Below are positions 1 through 6,570 of a stretch of 10,641 bases of DNA, piece by piece. Every line of letters starts with the position of its first letter. The stretch's first letter is position 1. Position numbers and translations under genes: made by a program. The DNA is from Oscillospiraceae bacterium. Lineage in GTDB: Bacteria > Bacillota > Clostridia > Oscillospirales > Oscillospiraceae. The stretch lies in NCBI GenBank assembly GCA_020866945.1, contig JAJBVW010000105.1, forward strand, positions 1 through 10,641, in the 5' to 3' direction. A model generated the notes under the pieces. The model saw only the letters and a list, made by a program, of their open reading frames with translations, was not told the DNA's origin and made no database searches.

Positions 1-1166
1 GCCCGCTGTTCGGCGTGAGCGTATTTCTGGCCATTATGTGCGGCGTGGGCGGCTCCGTTTTGATGAGCGAGGCCCGTGGCCAGGGAGACTGGGAGAAGGG
101 GGACGATTATTTCACCGCCTCCGTGCTCCTCATGGCGGCGCTGACGCTCGTCTCCTGGCTCGCACTGGCTCTGTTCGGGGAGCGAATCATGGCCTTTTTC
201 GGCGCGGAGGGGGAGACCCTGACCATGGTGATGAAATACGCCCGGTGGCTCATCGGCTTCTGGCCGGCCATCATCTTCCCCATCTTCCTCGGCGCCTTCA
301 TCCGCAACGACGGCGCGCCCGGTCTGGCCACCGGGGCAGTCGTCGCTGGCGGTGCGCTGAACATCTTCGGGGACTGGTTTTTCGTGTTCTTCCTGGGTCT
401 TGGCATCCGGGGCGCGGCCATCGCCACGGTGGCCGGAACGGTCTTGCAGGCCATCGTGATGATTTTCTATTTTTTCCGCAAATCCTGCCGCCTGCGGCTG
501 CGCCGCCCCCGTGCGCCGGGAAAGGCCATGGGCCAGATTGTGTCTATCGGCTTCGGGGCCGGGGTGCTGGATTTGGGCACCGTGTTCATCGGCGTCGTCA
601 CGAACAACCAGCTGATGCGCTATGGCGGCGCGGCGGCGCTGTCCGTCTATGGGGTGCTGACCACCATCACCTCTCTCTTCCAGTCCCTGTTCGGCGGGGT
701 AGGCCAGGCCATCCAGCCCATTGCCTCCACCAACTTCGGCGCAGGAAAGACGGATCGGATCGGGCGGCTGTTCCGCCTGTCCCTGGTCACAGTGCTGGGC
801 CTGGGCGCGGCCTTCGTGCTGATTGGCGAGCTGTTCCCCGCTGGGCTGATGCGGCTGTTCATGTCCGCCTCGGAGGAGGTGCTGGCCATCGCGCCGGGGC
901 TGGTGCGGCAGTATTTCCTGGTGTTCCTGCCGCTTGGCATCACGGTGCTCGCTACCTATTATCTCCAGTCCATCCTGCGGTTTCGGATGTCCATGGCCGT
1001 GTCCGTGCTGCGCAGCTTTGCCCTCAGCGGCCTCGCGCTGTGGCTGCTGCCCATGGCCCTGGGAACAAACGGCGTCATGCTGGCCCTCCCCGTCTCGGAG
1101 GTAATAACCGCCGTGGTCGCTGCGGCCTGTATCCGGCACAGCAGGGCACAGCCTGCGTCCATATAA
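1..1166 (+). CDS. MATE family efflux transporter, C-terminal part (5' end outside window)
   Basis: This is a multidrug and toxic compound extrusion (MATE) type membrane transporter, expected to export organic cations or drugs using a Na+ or H+ gradient. The reading frame is open from the left edge (codons from base 3: P-L-F-G-V-S-V-F-L). The GTG at 15 is therefore only an in-frame internal codon, and roughly the first 60 residues of a usual ~450-residue protein are missing. The first visible segment, ending MCGVGGSVLMSEARGQGD, matches the first-half MATE pattern of a glycine-rich helix followed by a small-residue/GxGD loop. The second half has QPIASTNFGAGK (about residues 235-246 counted from base 15), the repeat-equivalent of the QPxxGxNxGA motif. 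Alternating hydrophobic helices continue to the TAA at 1164-1166. Substrate cannot be told. No link to the catabolic genes is evident; its neighbour is convergent. Confidence 0.9.
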   Translation, partial: PLFGVSVFLAIMCGVGGSVLMSEARGQGDWEKGDDYFTASVLLMAALTLVSWLALALFGERIMAFFGAEGETLTMVMKYARWLIGFWPAIIFPIFLGAFIRNDGAPGLATGAVVAGGALNIFGDWFFVFFLGLGIRGAAIATVAGTVLQAIVMIFYFFRKSCRLRLRRPRAPGKAMGQIVSIGFGAGVLDLGTVFIGVVTNNQLMRYGGAAALSVYGVLTTITSLFQSLFGGVGQAIQPIASTNFGAGKTDRIGRLFRLSLVTVLGLGAAFVLIGELFPAGLMRLFMSASEEVLAIAPGLVRQYFLVFLPLGITVLATYYLQSILRFRMSMAVSVLRSFALSGLALWLLPMALGTNGVMLALPVSEVITAVVAAACIRHSRAQPASI

Positions 1167-1170
1167 CGAA

Positions 1171-1209
1171 AAGGCCCTTGTCAAAGCCGGCGGCTTTGAC
1201 GAGGGCCTT
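1171..1209. terminator. Bidirectional hairpin between convergent genes
   Basis: Two 18-base arms (1171-1188 and 1192-1209) are complementary except for one G-T pair, with a 3-base loop. The stem begins 4 bases after the MATE stop and 5 bases after the lipid kinase stop. The flanking T-runs are short on both sides (TTTT at 1217-1220 on plus; AAAA at 1169-1172 giving TTTT on minus). It most likely serves both transcripts. The position and near-perfect stem support a terminator; the weak U-tracts are the main reservation. Confidence 0.8.
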
Positions 1210-1214
1210 CTGAC

Positions 1215-2156
1215 TTACTTTTGTCCCAGCATCGGGATGGTTTCCTTGCCGACGCGGGCGGGGTCTACGATGAATTGGAGGGCGTGCCGGGTGTTCTGAC
1301 ATTGGACTACGGAGTGGCTGCCGCCGTCCTCGCCGTCCAGCGTCCAGGCCACCGGGTCGCGGAAGGTGAAGCGGACGCTTTGGGTGTGCAGGATGATGAT
1401 GTCCTCGCTTGTAAAGCTGCTGGTCAGGATGTTCGTGAGGATTGGCCCCAGCTGGAGAAGCGACTCCGGCGTGCGGATAAGGATGACCTCGAACATCCCG
1501 TCGTTCAGGGAGATGTCCACGGACTCCTTCAGCTTGATGATGCCCGCGATGGAGCGGCTGTTTGATACCGCGCCAAAGAGAAAATCGTCCTCCAGGATGC
1601 CGCCGTCATATTCCACCCTCGTCCAGCGGTGGGTCAGGTTCGGCAGGCGGCGCATACCGTCCAGCACATAGGCGAAAAAGCCCATATTGTTTTTCTGTTC
1701 CTGGGGCGTCTCATACGTCACCTCTGTGAAAGCGCCGAAGGCCGCCACATAGGTGAAATAGCCCCGGTTGTTAAAGTGGCCGGCGTCCACCGCAAGGGGA
1801 TTGCCATAGGCGGCCACATAGGCGGCCTGCACCGGGTCGTGGCTCAGGCCCAGGGTATGCGCAAAGTCGTTTGTTGTGCCCATGGGGATATAGCCCAGGG
1901 TGGGGCGTTTCTCCGCCGGCAGCTGCATCAGGCCGGTCACAGTCTCCCCCAGGGTGCCATCCCCGCCCACGCAGACCACCCGGTCATACCCGGCCCCTTC
2001 GCGGGCCGTGATGTCCGTCGCGTCGCCATGCTGGTCGGTGAAGGCAACCGTGGGCTGAAATCCCGCCTTGTGGAAGGTCAGCAGAACATCGTCCAGGCCA
2101 TTGCGGAAGGACCCCTTTCCGGCAGCGGGATTGATAACAAGAAGTAAAGATTTCAT
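1215..2156 (-). CDS. YegS/DagK-family lipid (diacylglycerol) kinase
   Basis: This 313-residue protein is a DagK/YegS-type lipid kinase, which transfers phosphate from ATP to a lipid such as diacylglycerol, probably at the inner face of the membrane in phospholipid turnover. Motifs in family order are NPAAGKG (residues 9-15), the nucleotide-binding GGDGT (64-68), PMGTTNDFA (91-99), LNDGMFEV (about 217-224) and LDGE (273-276). The length fits the family (~300). ATG at 2154-2156 is preceded by AAAGG at close spacing, a modest ribosome binding site. The gene has its own sigma-A promoter at 2178-2206, so it need not depend on the symporter gene 82 bases upstream. Whether the substrate is diacylglycerol or another lipid cannot be decided from sequence alone. 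Confidence 0.92.
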   Translation of the reverse strand: MKSLLLVINPAAGKGSFRNGLDDVLLTFHKAGFQPTVAFTDQHGDATDITAREGAGYDRVVCVGGDGTLGETVTGLMQLPAEKRPTLGYIPMGTTNDFAHTLGLSHDPVQAAYVAAYGNPLAVDAGHFNNRGYFTYVAAFGAFTEVTYETPQEQKNNMGFFAYVLDGMRRLPNLTHRWTRVEYDGGILEDDFLFGAVSNSRSIAGIIKLKESVDISLNDGMFEVILIRTPESLLQLGPILTNILTSSFTSEDIIILHTQSVRFTFRDPVAWTLDGEDGGSHSVVQCQNTRHALQFIVDPARVGKETIPMLGQK

Positions 2157-2177
2157 AAAGCCTTTATCACCGAGGCC

Positions 2178-2206
2178 ATTATAGCGGATTTTTGCAATAA
2201 AAGCAA
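2178..2206 (-). promoter_or_regulatory. Sigma-A promoter for the lipid kinase gene
   Basis: On the minus strand, TTGCTT (2201-2206) is followed after 17 bases by a perfect TATAAT (2178-2183). Transcription would start near 2170, giving a leader of only about 15 bases before the ATG at 2156. The site lies in the AT-rich gap between the symporter stop and the kinase start. Confidence 0.72.
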
Positions 2207-2238
2207 TCTGTTCCTGGGCTTACAAATGCCGTCAGGCG

Positions 2239-3648
2239 TTAAGCTTCCGGAGACGCTTCCAGCCCCGGCTCCTTCCGGCCCACGGCCAGGCCCACGGCGC
2301 AGCAGAGGATGCTTGCCAGCATTCCGGCGAACAGAGAGTCCATACCCCACGGCATAGGGATGACCGTGCCGAACAGTAGCACACATACTGGCCCGGCGAT
2401 AATGGCGGCCATAACCCATTTTTTATTTACCCGCCCCGGCAGCCACAGAGCGCAGCACAGCGGCGCGAACACAACCGCGCCCCGCAGGCCCATGCTCATG
2501 AAGGCGAAGTTCAGAATGGTGTCGCCCAGCTTGCCGGTGGACAGGCAGCAGCCCAGCGCCAGCACCACCAGGATGATGATATGGCTCAGCCGGCGATTTT
2601 TCCTGGGGTTCTGGAAGCGGTCGGTGAAGCGGAAGACGATGTCCCGCCGAATCACAGTGGAGATGCCCATGGCAAGGCCCGCGCCAGTGCCCACCACAGC
2701 GATAAACAGCGTTCCCAGCACGATGCCCCCCACCAGACCGGGCAAATGCTCCAAGGCGAAGGTGGTCAGGGCGGTCTTAGCCGCGATGCCGGGGTAGTTC
2801 GCGCGCATATAGAGACCCACCAGGATGCCGCCCGCGCCAATAGGCGGAATCAGCACGGCGCTGACCAGCGCTCCAGTGCGGGCCGCCTTGTCGGACTTGC
2901 TGGACATGACGGCCATGGCATAGGTCTGGGTGGTCAGGACGCCCAGAATCAGGGACAGGCAGGCCCCGGTATCTGTTCCCACCCCGCGGGCAAACAGGCT
3001 TTTCAGGTTCACCGTGGTGTCGATGGACTCCACCTGGGTCATAAATCCGCTAAAGCCCCCGCACAGCTGTAGCACAATCACGGCGCAGAAGGCCATCGAG
3101 ATATACAGCAGCACTACCTTCAAAATGCCCACGCGTCCGGCGCCCTGGGTGCCGCCGCAGATAACGTACACCGCCATGAAGGCCGCGGTGATCACAAGCT
3201 CCACCACAATGCCCATGTTCGGGAGAACAACGGCCAGCACCGCCGTTCCGGCGATGAGCTGAGAGATGATATTGATGAACATCCCCACGGAACTGAGGCA
3301 GGAGGCAGCCATATCCGCGCCCTCTCCAAATTCCCGGCCCAGGATGCCCGTCAGTGTCATGCACCCGGAGCGGCGCAGGGGCTTTGCGTAAAACAAGCCC
3401 AGCACCACGCAGGCAATACCACCGCCCAACGTGAACCACCAGGCGGACAGGCCGTAATTATACGCAAGCTGCGCCGTGCCGACGGTGGAGGAGCCGCCCA
3501 CCAGGGTGCCTATCACGATGCCCGCCACGATGGGCGCGCCGTTTACGTTGTCGAAGGTCTGGGGCTTGCTGCCGGAATAAATCGCGATGGCCGCGATGCC
3601 CAAGATGCTGATAAGCAGGCCGATAACCTGTGCTGTTGTCAAAACCAT
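2239..3648 (-). CDS. Sodium:solute symporter family protein
   Basis: This 469-residue, highly hydrophobic protein belongs to the SSS (sodium:solute symporter) family, which imports small organic solutes with Na+. The diagnostic segment is near residues 47-75: a GTLVGGSSTVGTAQLAYNYG stretch followed by LSAWW, the first core helix and following loop of the LeuT-like fold. It then has about a dozen further hydrophobic segments. The ATG at 3646-3648 has a TAGGA ribosome binding site about 9 bases upstream. The 133-base gap before it holds a small perfect hairpin (stem arms 3671-3675 and 3682-3686) in the leader and a possible TATAAA -10 near 3690, without a good -35. The SSS family covers sugars, amino acids, carboxylates and vitamins, and the substrate here is unknown. 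It could import the substrate of the nearby catabolic genes, but the DUF1275 gene and a strong terminator separate them. Confidence 0.88.
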   Translation of the reverse strand: MVLTTAQVIGLLISILGIAAIAIYSGSKPQTFDNVNGAPIVAGIVIGTLVGGSSTVGTAQLAYNYGLSAWWFTLGGGIACVVLGLFYAKPLRRSGCMTLTGILGREFGEGADMAASCLSSVGMFINIISQLIAGTAVLAVVLPNMGIVVELVITAAFMAVYVICGGTQGAGRVGILKVVLLYISMAFCAVIVLQLCGGFSGFMTQVESIDTTVNLKSLFARGVGTDTGACLSLILGVLTTQTYAMAVMSSKSDKAARTGALVSAVLIPPIGAGGILVGLYMRANYPGIAAKTALTTFALEHLPGLVGGIVLGTLFIAVVGTGAGLAMGISTVIRRDIVFRFTDRFQNPRKNRRLSHIIILVVLALGCCLSTGKLGDTILNFAFMSMGLRGAVVFAPLCCALWLPGRVNKKWVMAAIIAGPVCVLLFGTVIPMPWGMDSLFAGMLASILCCAVGLAVGRKEPGLEASPEA

Positions 3649-3765
3649 AATAGTATCCTACCAAGTTTCCCACGGCATAGTCCGTGTTTGTTTATACTCA
3701 TCCGATATAAAATAAAAAATTCTCTGCGTATAATGCTGCACGGCTTTTGCTGTTTTTCAGGACAC

Positions 3766-3785
3766 TTGACAGGAATTGCTGTCAA
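3766..3785. repeat. Perfect inverted repeat TTGACAG-N6-CTGTCAA
   Basis: Two perfect 7-base arms (3766-3772 and 3779-3785) flank a 6-base spacer. The repeat overlaps the stop codon of the DUF1275 gene (3782-3784). On the minus strand no T-run follows it, so it is not a standard intrinsic terminator. It could be an operator for the downstream symporter gene or an mRNA 3'-end hairpin; its role is unproven. Confidence 0.5.
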
Positions 3786-4516
3786 TGCCCTAAAGGCTTT
3801 TGCCGCAACAGGGTATGCTCCTGAAAAAGATCCGCATGAACCAACAGGCAGAAATCCGCCCCCAGGGGAAGCAACGCCAGCCATATGGCCTTCGTTCCCA
3901 GCAGATTGCAAAACGCCGTCAGCACAGTACCGCCTCCCAAAAAGCAAAGCACCATGGCGGCATGGGACAGGCAGCGTCGAAGGGCGGCCCGGTCGCGGTG
4001 CCGGAGGAGCTTTTCCAGCGATATGCCAATCTGCCGGATGTGATTTGTGCAGAAGGTCGTCGCCATGGGAACGCCCTCCGCCTGACGGAAGGTGTTATAC
4101 TGCATGGAGCAGATGAAGTTTATCAGCACCTGCACCACCTGATTAGGCGCGGAAAAGGGAATAAACCCGATGAGAAACAGGGCAACCATCTCCGCCCCAA
4201 TCAAATAGGTGTCCCACCGCAGCAGCCCCCATTTCTTCACGCGATTGGGGAGAAGCTCCGACACGAAGGCTCCCGCAATATACGCGCTGATGGGAATGAG
4301 ATAATACAGTCCCCTCGCCCATTGGCCCCTTCCGAAGGCCAGTGACATCAGCAAAACATTTGCCGTCTGCGCGTTGCAGAACACGCCGCCCCGCAGATTA
4401 TAGGTGTAAGCGCCCATCATTCCCGCGCTTATCATCAAAAGCTCAAAAACACCCTTCCGCTCACACATGAGGTACCGGCTGTGTTCCGCGCTGCTTATAC
4501 CGTGAATGGAGTCCAT
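3782..4516 (-). CDS. DUF1275 (YoaK-like) membrane protein
   Basis: This is a multi-spanning membrane protein of the DUF1275/YoaK family, whose function is not established. Family features are GGVFCNAQTANVLLM (residues 43-57), matching the usual F-x-x-x-Q-T-x-N motif, and the second-half pattern CSMQYNTFRQ (136-145) followed by TTFCTNHIRQ (153-162), a diverged version of MQN...TTxxTGN. About six hydrophobic segments are visible and the protein is 244 residues, normal for the family. The frame stays open further upstream to a TTG at 4589-4591. I reject that start because the -10 and -35 boxes lie inside the extension, whereas ATG at 4514-4516 has AGGAAGG (4528-4534) 11 bases ahead. It sits alone between the terminator of the CoA-transferase operon and the symporter gene and looks independently transcribed. 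Confidence 0.87.
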   Translation of the reverse strand: MDSIHGISSAEHSRYLMCERKGVFELLMISAGMMGAYTYNLRGGVFCNAQTANVLLMSLAFGRGQWARGLYYLIPISAYIAGAFVSELLPNRVKKWGLLRWDTYLIGAEMVALFLIGFIPFSAPNQVVQVLINFICSMQYNTFRQAEGVPMATTFCTNHIRQIGISLEKLLRHRDRAALRRCLSHAAMVLCFLGGGTVLTAFCNLLGTKAIWLALLPLGADFCLLVHADLFQEHTLLRQKPLGH

Positions 4517-4542
4517 TTGCGAATATACCTTCCTGAGATAAA

Positions 4543-4572
4543 AGTATATACGCGCCGTTTGTTGGTTGTCAA
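4543..4572 (-). promoter_or_regulatory. Strong sigma-A promoter for the DUF1275 gene
   Basis: On the minus strand a perfect TTGACA (4567-4572) is followed by an 18-base spacer and TATACT (4543-4548). The start site would be near 4536, just ahead of the AGGAAGG ribosome binding site at 4528-4534. The promoter fixes the gene start at 4516 because any longer reading would begin upstream of the transcript. Confidence 0.82.
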
Positions 4573-4589
4573 AATAAAAACAGGGCAAC

Positions 4590-4647
4590 AAAAAACGGCG
4601 CCCACCGGCTGGGAGGGGATATTTTCCTCTCCCGCCGGTGAAGCGCC
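4590..4647 (-). terminator. Intrinsic terminator of the catabolic operon
   Basis: A long GC-rich hairpin pairs GGCGC (4597-4601) with GCGCC (4643-4647), CACCGGC (4603-4609) with GCCGGTG (4634-4640), and GGGAG (4611-4615) with CTCCC (4629-4633), with small bulges. Read on the minus strand it is followed directly by six Ts (4590-4595). It lies about 77 bases past the DUF3870 stop and just before the next promoter, so it closes the operon that runs leftward from 8591 or 6520. Confidence 0.88.
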
Positions 4648-4724
4648 GGCTCCCGGGGGGATTATCCGGCTGTTTTGCAGTCGGCTCCTGTCGGGACGGT
4701 TTTCGCTATAGGGGCGAGTCGGCC

Positions 4725-5060
4725 TTAATGGCTTGCCACGCCCGCTCTGAGGTCTGAATAGTGCTGGCAAATTTCCTTCACAGCGGTGAGAAGGGCCTTT
4801 TTCAGGTGTCCATAATACTTTGCTGTGATGGCGTCCAGCAGCGGCTCAGGGCCGCGGTTCAGGTCATAGCCCCGCATCATGGCAGTCACGAAGCGGCGGC
4901 CAAGGTCGGTGGCCATAGTGCAGTCCACCTCCAGCACAATGCCAGACTCAAAGTCCACATTGGCCACCACCACCAGCTGATCATACATCTTCTGGGCGGC
5001 GGTGTTGGAGGGGAGCTTGGCATAGCCGGACAGGAGAACCTGTCCTGTGGGGCGTGTCAT
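4725..5060 (-). CDS. DUF3870 domain-containing protein
   Basis: This small soluble protein of 111 residues matches DUF3870, a family of unknown function common in Clostridia. Typical features are an N-terminal GYAKLP (12-17), a beta-rich stretch VVVANVDFESGIVLEVDCT (30-48), and the helical part with FVTAMMRGYDL (57-67) and KYYGHLKKALLTAV (81-94). There is no signal peptide or membrane segment. It starts 10 bases after the CoA-transferase B stop; the GGAG in the last codons of that gene is its only visible ribosome binding site, at a long 13-base spacing, so translational coupling is likely. The position as last gene of the operon suggests a role tied to the CoA-transferase or the pathway intermediate, but no function is known. 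It carries none of the classical catalytic motifs I can recognise. Confidence 0.85.
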   Translation of the reverse strand: MTRPTGQVLLSGYAKLPSNTAAQKMYDQLVVVANVDFESGIVLEVDCTMATDLGRRFVTAMMRGYDLNRGPEPLLDAITAKYYGHLKKALLTAVKEICQHYSDLRAGVASH

Positions 5061-5070
5061 GACGGGAGGC

Positions 5071-5736
5071 TTACTCCTTCACCATGCAGCCCACGTTTTC
5101 GGGGATAATGAGCTTCGCGCCGGTCTTGGCCTGCACCTCCTCCACGGTGACGCCGGGGGCGACCTCAAACAGCTTGAGGCCCTCGGGCAGCACATGGAAG
5201 CAGCCCATCTCGGTGACGATGTAGTCGATGCAGTGATAACCGGTCAGGGGCATGGAGGTCTTCTCCACGATCTTGGGGTTGCCGGCCTTGTCGGTCTGGG
5301 TGGTCATGACGATGGTAATCTTGGAACCGGTCACGAGATCCATGGCGCCGCCCATACCGGCGGCGGTCTTGCCGGGGATCATCCAGTTGGCCAGGTTGCC
5401 CTCCGCGTCCACCTCATAAGCGCCCAGGACGGTAGCGTCCACATGGCCGCCCCGGATGAAGCCGAAGGAGCGGAAGCTGTCGAAGCAGGCGCCGCCGGTG
5501 CGGAGCATGGAGGCCTTGCCGCCAGCGTCCACCACGTTGGGATCGACCTCGTCGCCCTCTTTGGGAGCGCCGGTCAGGCCCACAACGCCGTTCTCGGAAT
5601 CAACCCAGACATCCACGCCCTCGGGCAGATAGTCCAGGCACTTGGTGGGCATACCAATGCCCAGGTTCACAACGTCGCCGTCCTGGAAGAAGCGGGCGGT
5701 TCTGTAAGCAATTAAATCTTTACCAGTCAGTTCCAT
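5071..5736 (-). CDS. CoA-transferase subunit B (acetoacetate/3-oxoacid type)
   Basis: This is the beta subunit of a class I CoA-transferase, the AtoA/CtfB/ScoB type, which moves CoA between acyl-CoA and a free short-chain acid, often a 3-oxo acid such as acetoacetate. The SENG motif carries the catalytic glutamate (E48), which forms the glutamyl-CoA thioester in this family. NLGIGMPTKCLDYLP (24-38) and the later GMGGAMDLV loop are also typical. The length is 221 residues (usual ~215-220). The open frame extends two codons further to a TTG at 5740-5742, but the AAGGAGGT site fits the ATG at 5734-5736 (8-base spacing) and would sit too close to the TTG. It lies 14 bases after the subunit A stop, as expected for a heteromeric enzyme made in equal amounts. 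The true acid acceptor is unknown. Confidence 0.92.
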   Translation of the reverse strand: MELTGKDLIAYRTARFFQDGDVVNLGIGMPTKCLDYLPEGVDVWVDSENGVVGLTGAPKEGDEVDPNVVDAGGKASMLRTGGACFDSFRSFGFIRGGHVDATVLGAYEVDAEGNLANWMIPGKTAAGMGGAMDLVTGSKITIVMTTQTDKAGNPKIVEKTSMPLTGYHCIDYIVTEMGCFHVLPEGLKLFEVAPGVTVEEVQAKTGAKLIIPENVGCMVKE

Positions 5737-5750
5737 TTTCAAGTACCTCC

Positions 5751-6479
5751 TTAAGCTTCTGTCAGGGTGCGGCCCTGGACAACGGCATCCACCACAAAGC
5801 CCGGGGTCATGATTTCATCGGGATCGAGCTCGCCGATCTCTACAATCTGCTCCGCCTCCACGATGACGTGGTCAGCGGCGGTAGCAAAGCACTCGTTGAA
5901 GTTGCGGGAGGTGCGGCGATAGACGACGTTGCCCATCTTGTCCGCCTTCCATGCGTGAACGAGGCACACATCGCCGTGCAGGGGCTTCTCGAGGATAAAG
6001 CGCTTCTTGGTGGGGTCGGGAACAATCTCGCCCTCCAGGAATTTATACTCGCCCTTCTCCTCGTCCCACTCCAGAACCTGCTTGCCCTCCATCATGGGGG
6101 TATACAGGCCGGTGGGGGTCAGAACACCGCCGATGCCGGCGCCGCCGGCACGAACCTTCTCGCACAGGGAACCCTGGGGCACGAAGGTCAGGTCAATCTC
6201 ACCGGCCACTACCTTGGCAACGGTCTCGGAGTTGTTGCCGATATGGGAGCAGGTGATTTTCTTGATGGTGTTGGCGCGGACAAGCTTGCCGATGCCGCGG
6301 CCGGGAACGCTGGTATTGTTGGAGATAACGCTCAGATCCCCGATGCCGGCGTCCAGCAGGCCCTCGATAAGAACCTCAGGCACGCCCACGTTCACGAAGC
6401 CGGGGAGCAGGACTGTCATGCCGGAGAAGCAATACTTTTTGATTGCTTCCTCAACAGACATAACCTTTGAAGTAGCCAT
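5751..6479 (-). CDS. CoA-transferase subunit A (acetoacetate/3-oxoacid type)
   Basis: This is the alpha subunit of the same class I CoA-transferase (AtoD/CtfA/ScoA type). Family features are LLPGFVNVGVPE (24-35), a version of the GGFxxxGxPE signature with Pro in place of the first Gly, then SNNTSVPGRGIGKL (53-66), SHIGNNSET (78-86) and VPQGSLCEKVRAGGAGIGG (100-118). The pattern resembles clostridial butyrate-acetoacetate CoA-transferase more than the succinyl type. At 242 residues it is about 20 longer than usual; the extra length is a charged segment around residues 136-160 (EWDEEKGEYKF and on). ATG at 6477-6479 has AAAGGA about 9 bases upstream. It is the first gene behind an exact-consensus promoter (6527-6555), so subunits A and B and DUF3870 can be made without read-through from the dehydrogenase gene. 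Confidence 0.92.
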   Translation of the reverse strand: MATSKVMSVEEAIKKYCFSGMTVLLPGFVNVGVPEVLIEGLLDAGIGDLSVISNNTSVPGRGIGKLVRANTIKKITCSHIGNNSETVAKVVAGEIDLTFVPQGSLCEKVRAGGAGIGGVLTPTGLYTPMMEGKQVLEWDEEKGEYKFLEGEIVPDPTKKRFILEKPLHGDVCLVHAWKADKMGNVVYRRTSRNFNECFATAADHVIVEAEQIVEIGELDPDEIMTPGFVVDAVVQGRTLTEA

Positions 6480-6526
6480 TGGAAATCATCCTTTCTAAAA
6501 AAATTTTTAAAAATCCAAACACGAAT

Positions 6527-6555
6527 ATTATATATTGTCGCTTTGGGAATGTCAA
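6527..6555 (-). promoter_or_regulatory. Exact-consensus sigma-A promoter for the CoA-transferase genes
   Basis: On the minus strand TTGACA (6550-6555) and TATAAT (6527-6532) are separated by exactly 17 bases (6533-6549), a perfect consensus. Transcription should start near 6520, leaving an AT-rich leader of about 40 bases. That leader holds an A5T7 tract just ahead of the AAAGGA ribosome binding site. It lies in the 91-base gap after the dehydrogenase stop. Confidence 0.88.
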
Positions 6556-6570
6556 ATCTCTTTGCAAATC

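Noticed and set aside
38..1213. 391-codon open frame overlapping the MATE gene
   Set aside because: It is a +1-type shadow of the MATE frame, rich in Arg, His and Gly with no family pattern; the MATE frame has clear motifs.
4517..4591. 25-codon N-terminal extension of the DUF1275 protein from a TTG
   Set aside because: The -35 and -10 boxes of a strong promoter and the AGGAAGG site lie within it, so it would not be in the transcript.
5047..6470. Long plus-strand frames antisense to the CoA-transferase genes and a long one at 7833-8609 antisense to the cyclase
   Set aside because: All mirror well-recognised minus-strand genes, have biased His/Gly/Ala/Leu content, and lack ribosome binding sites or motifs.
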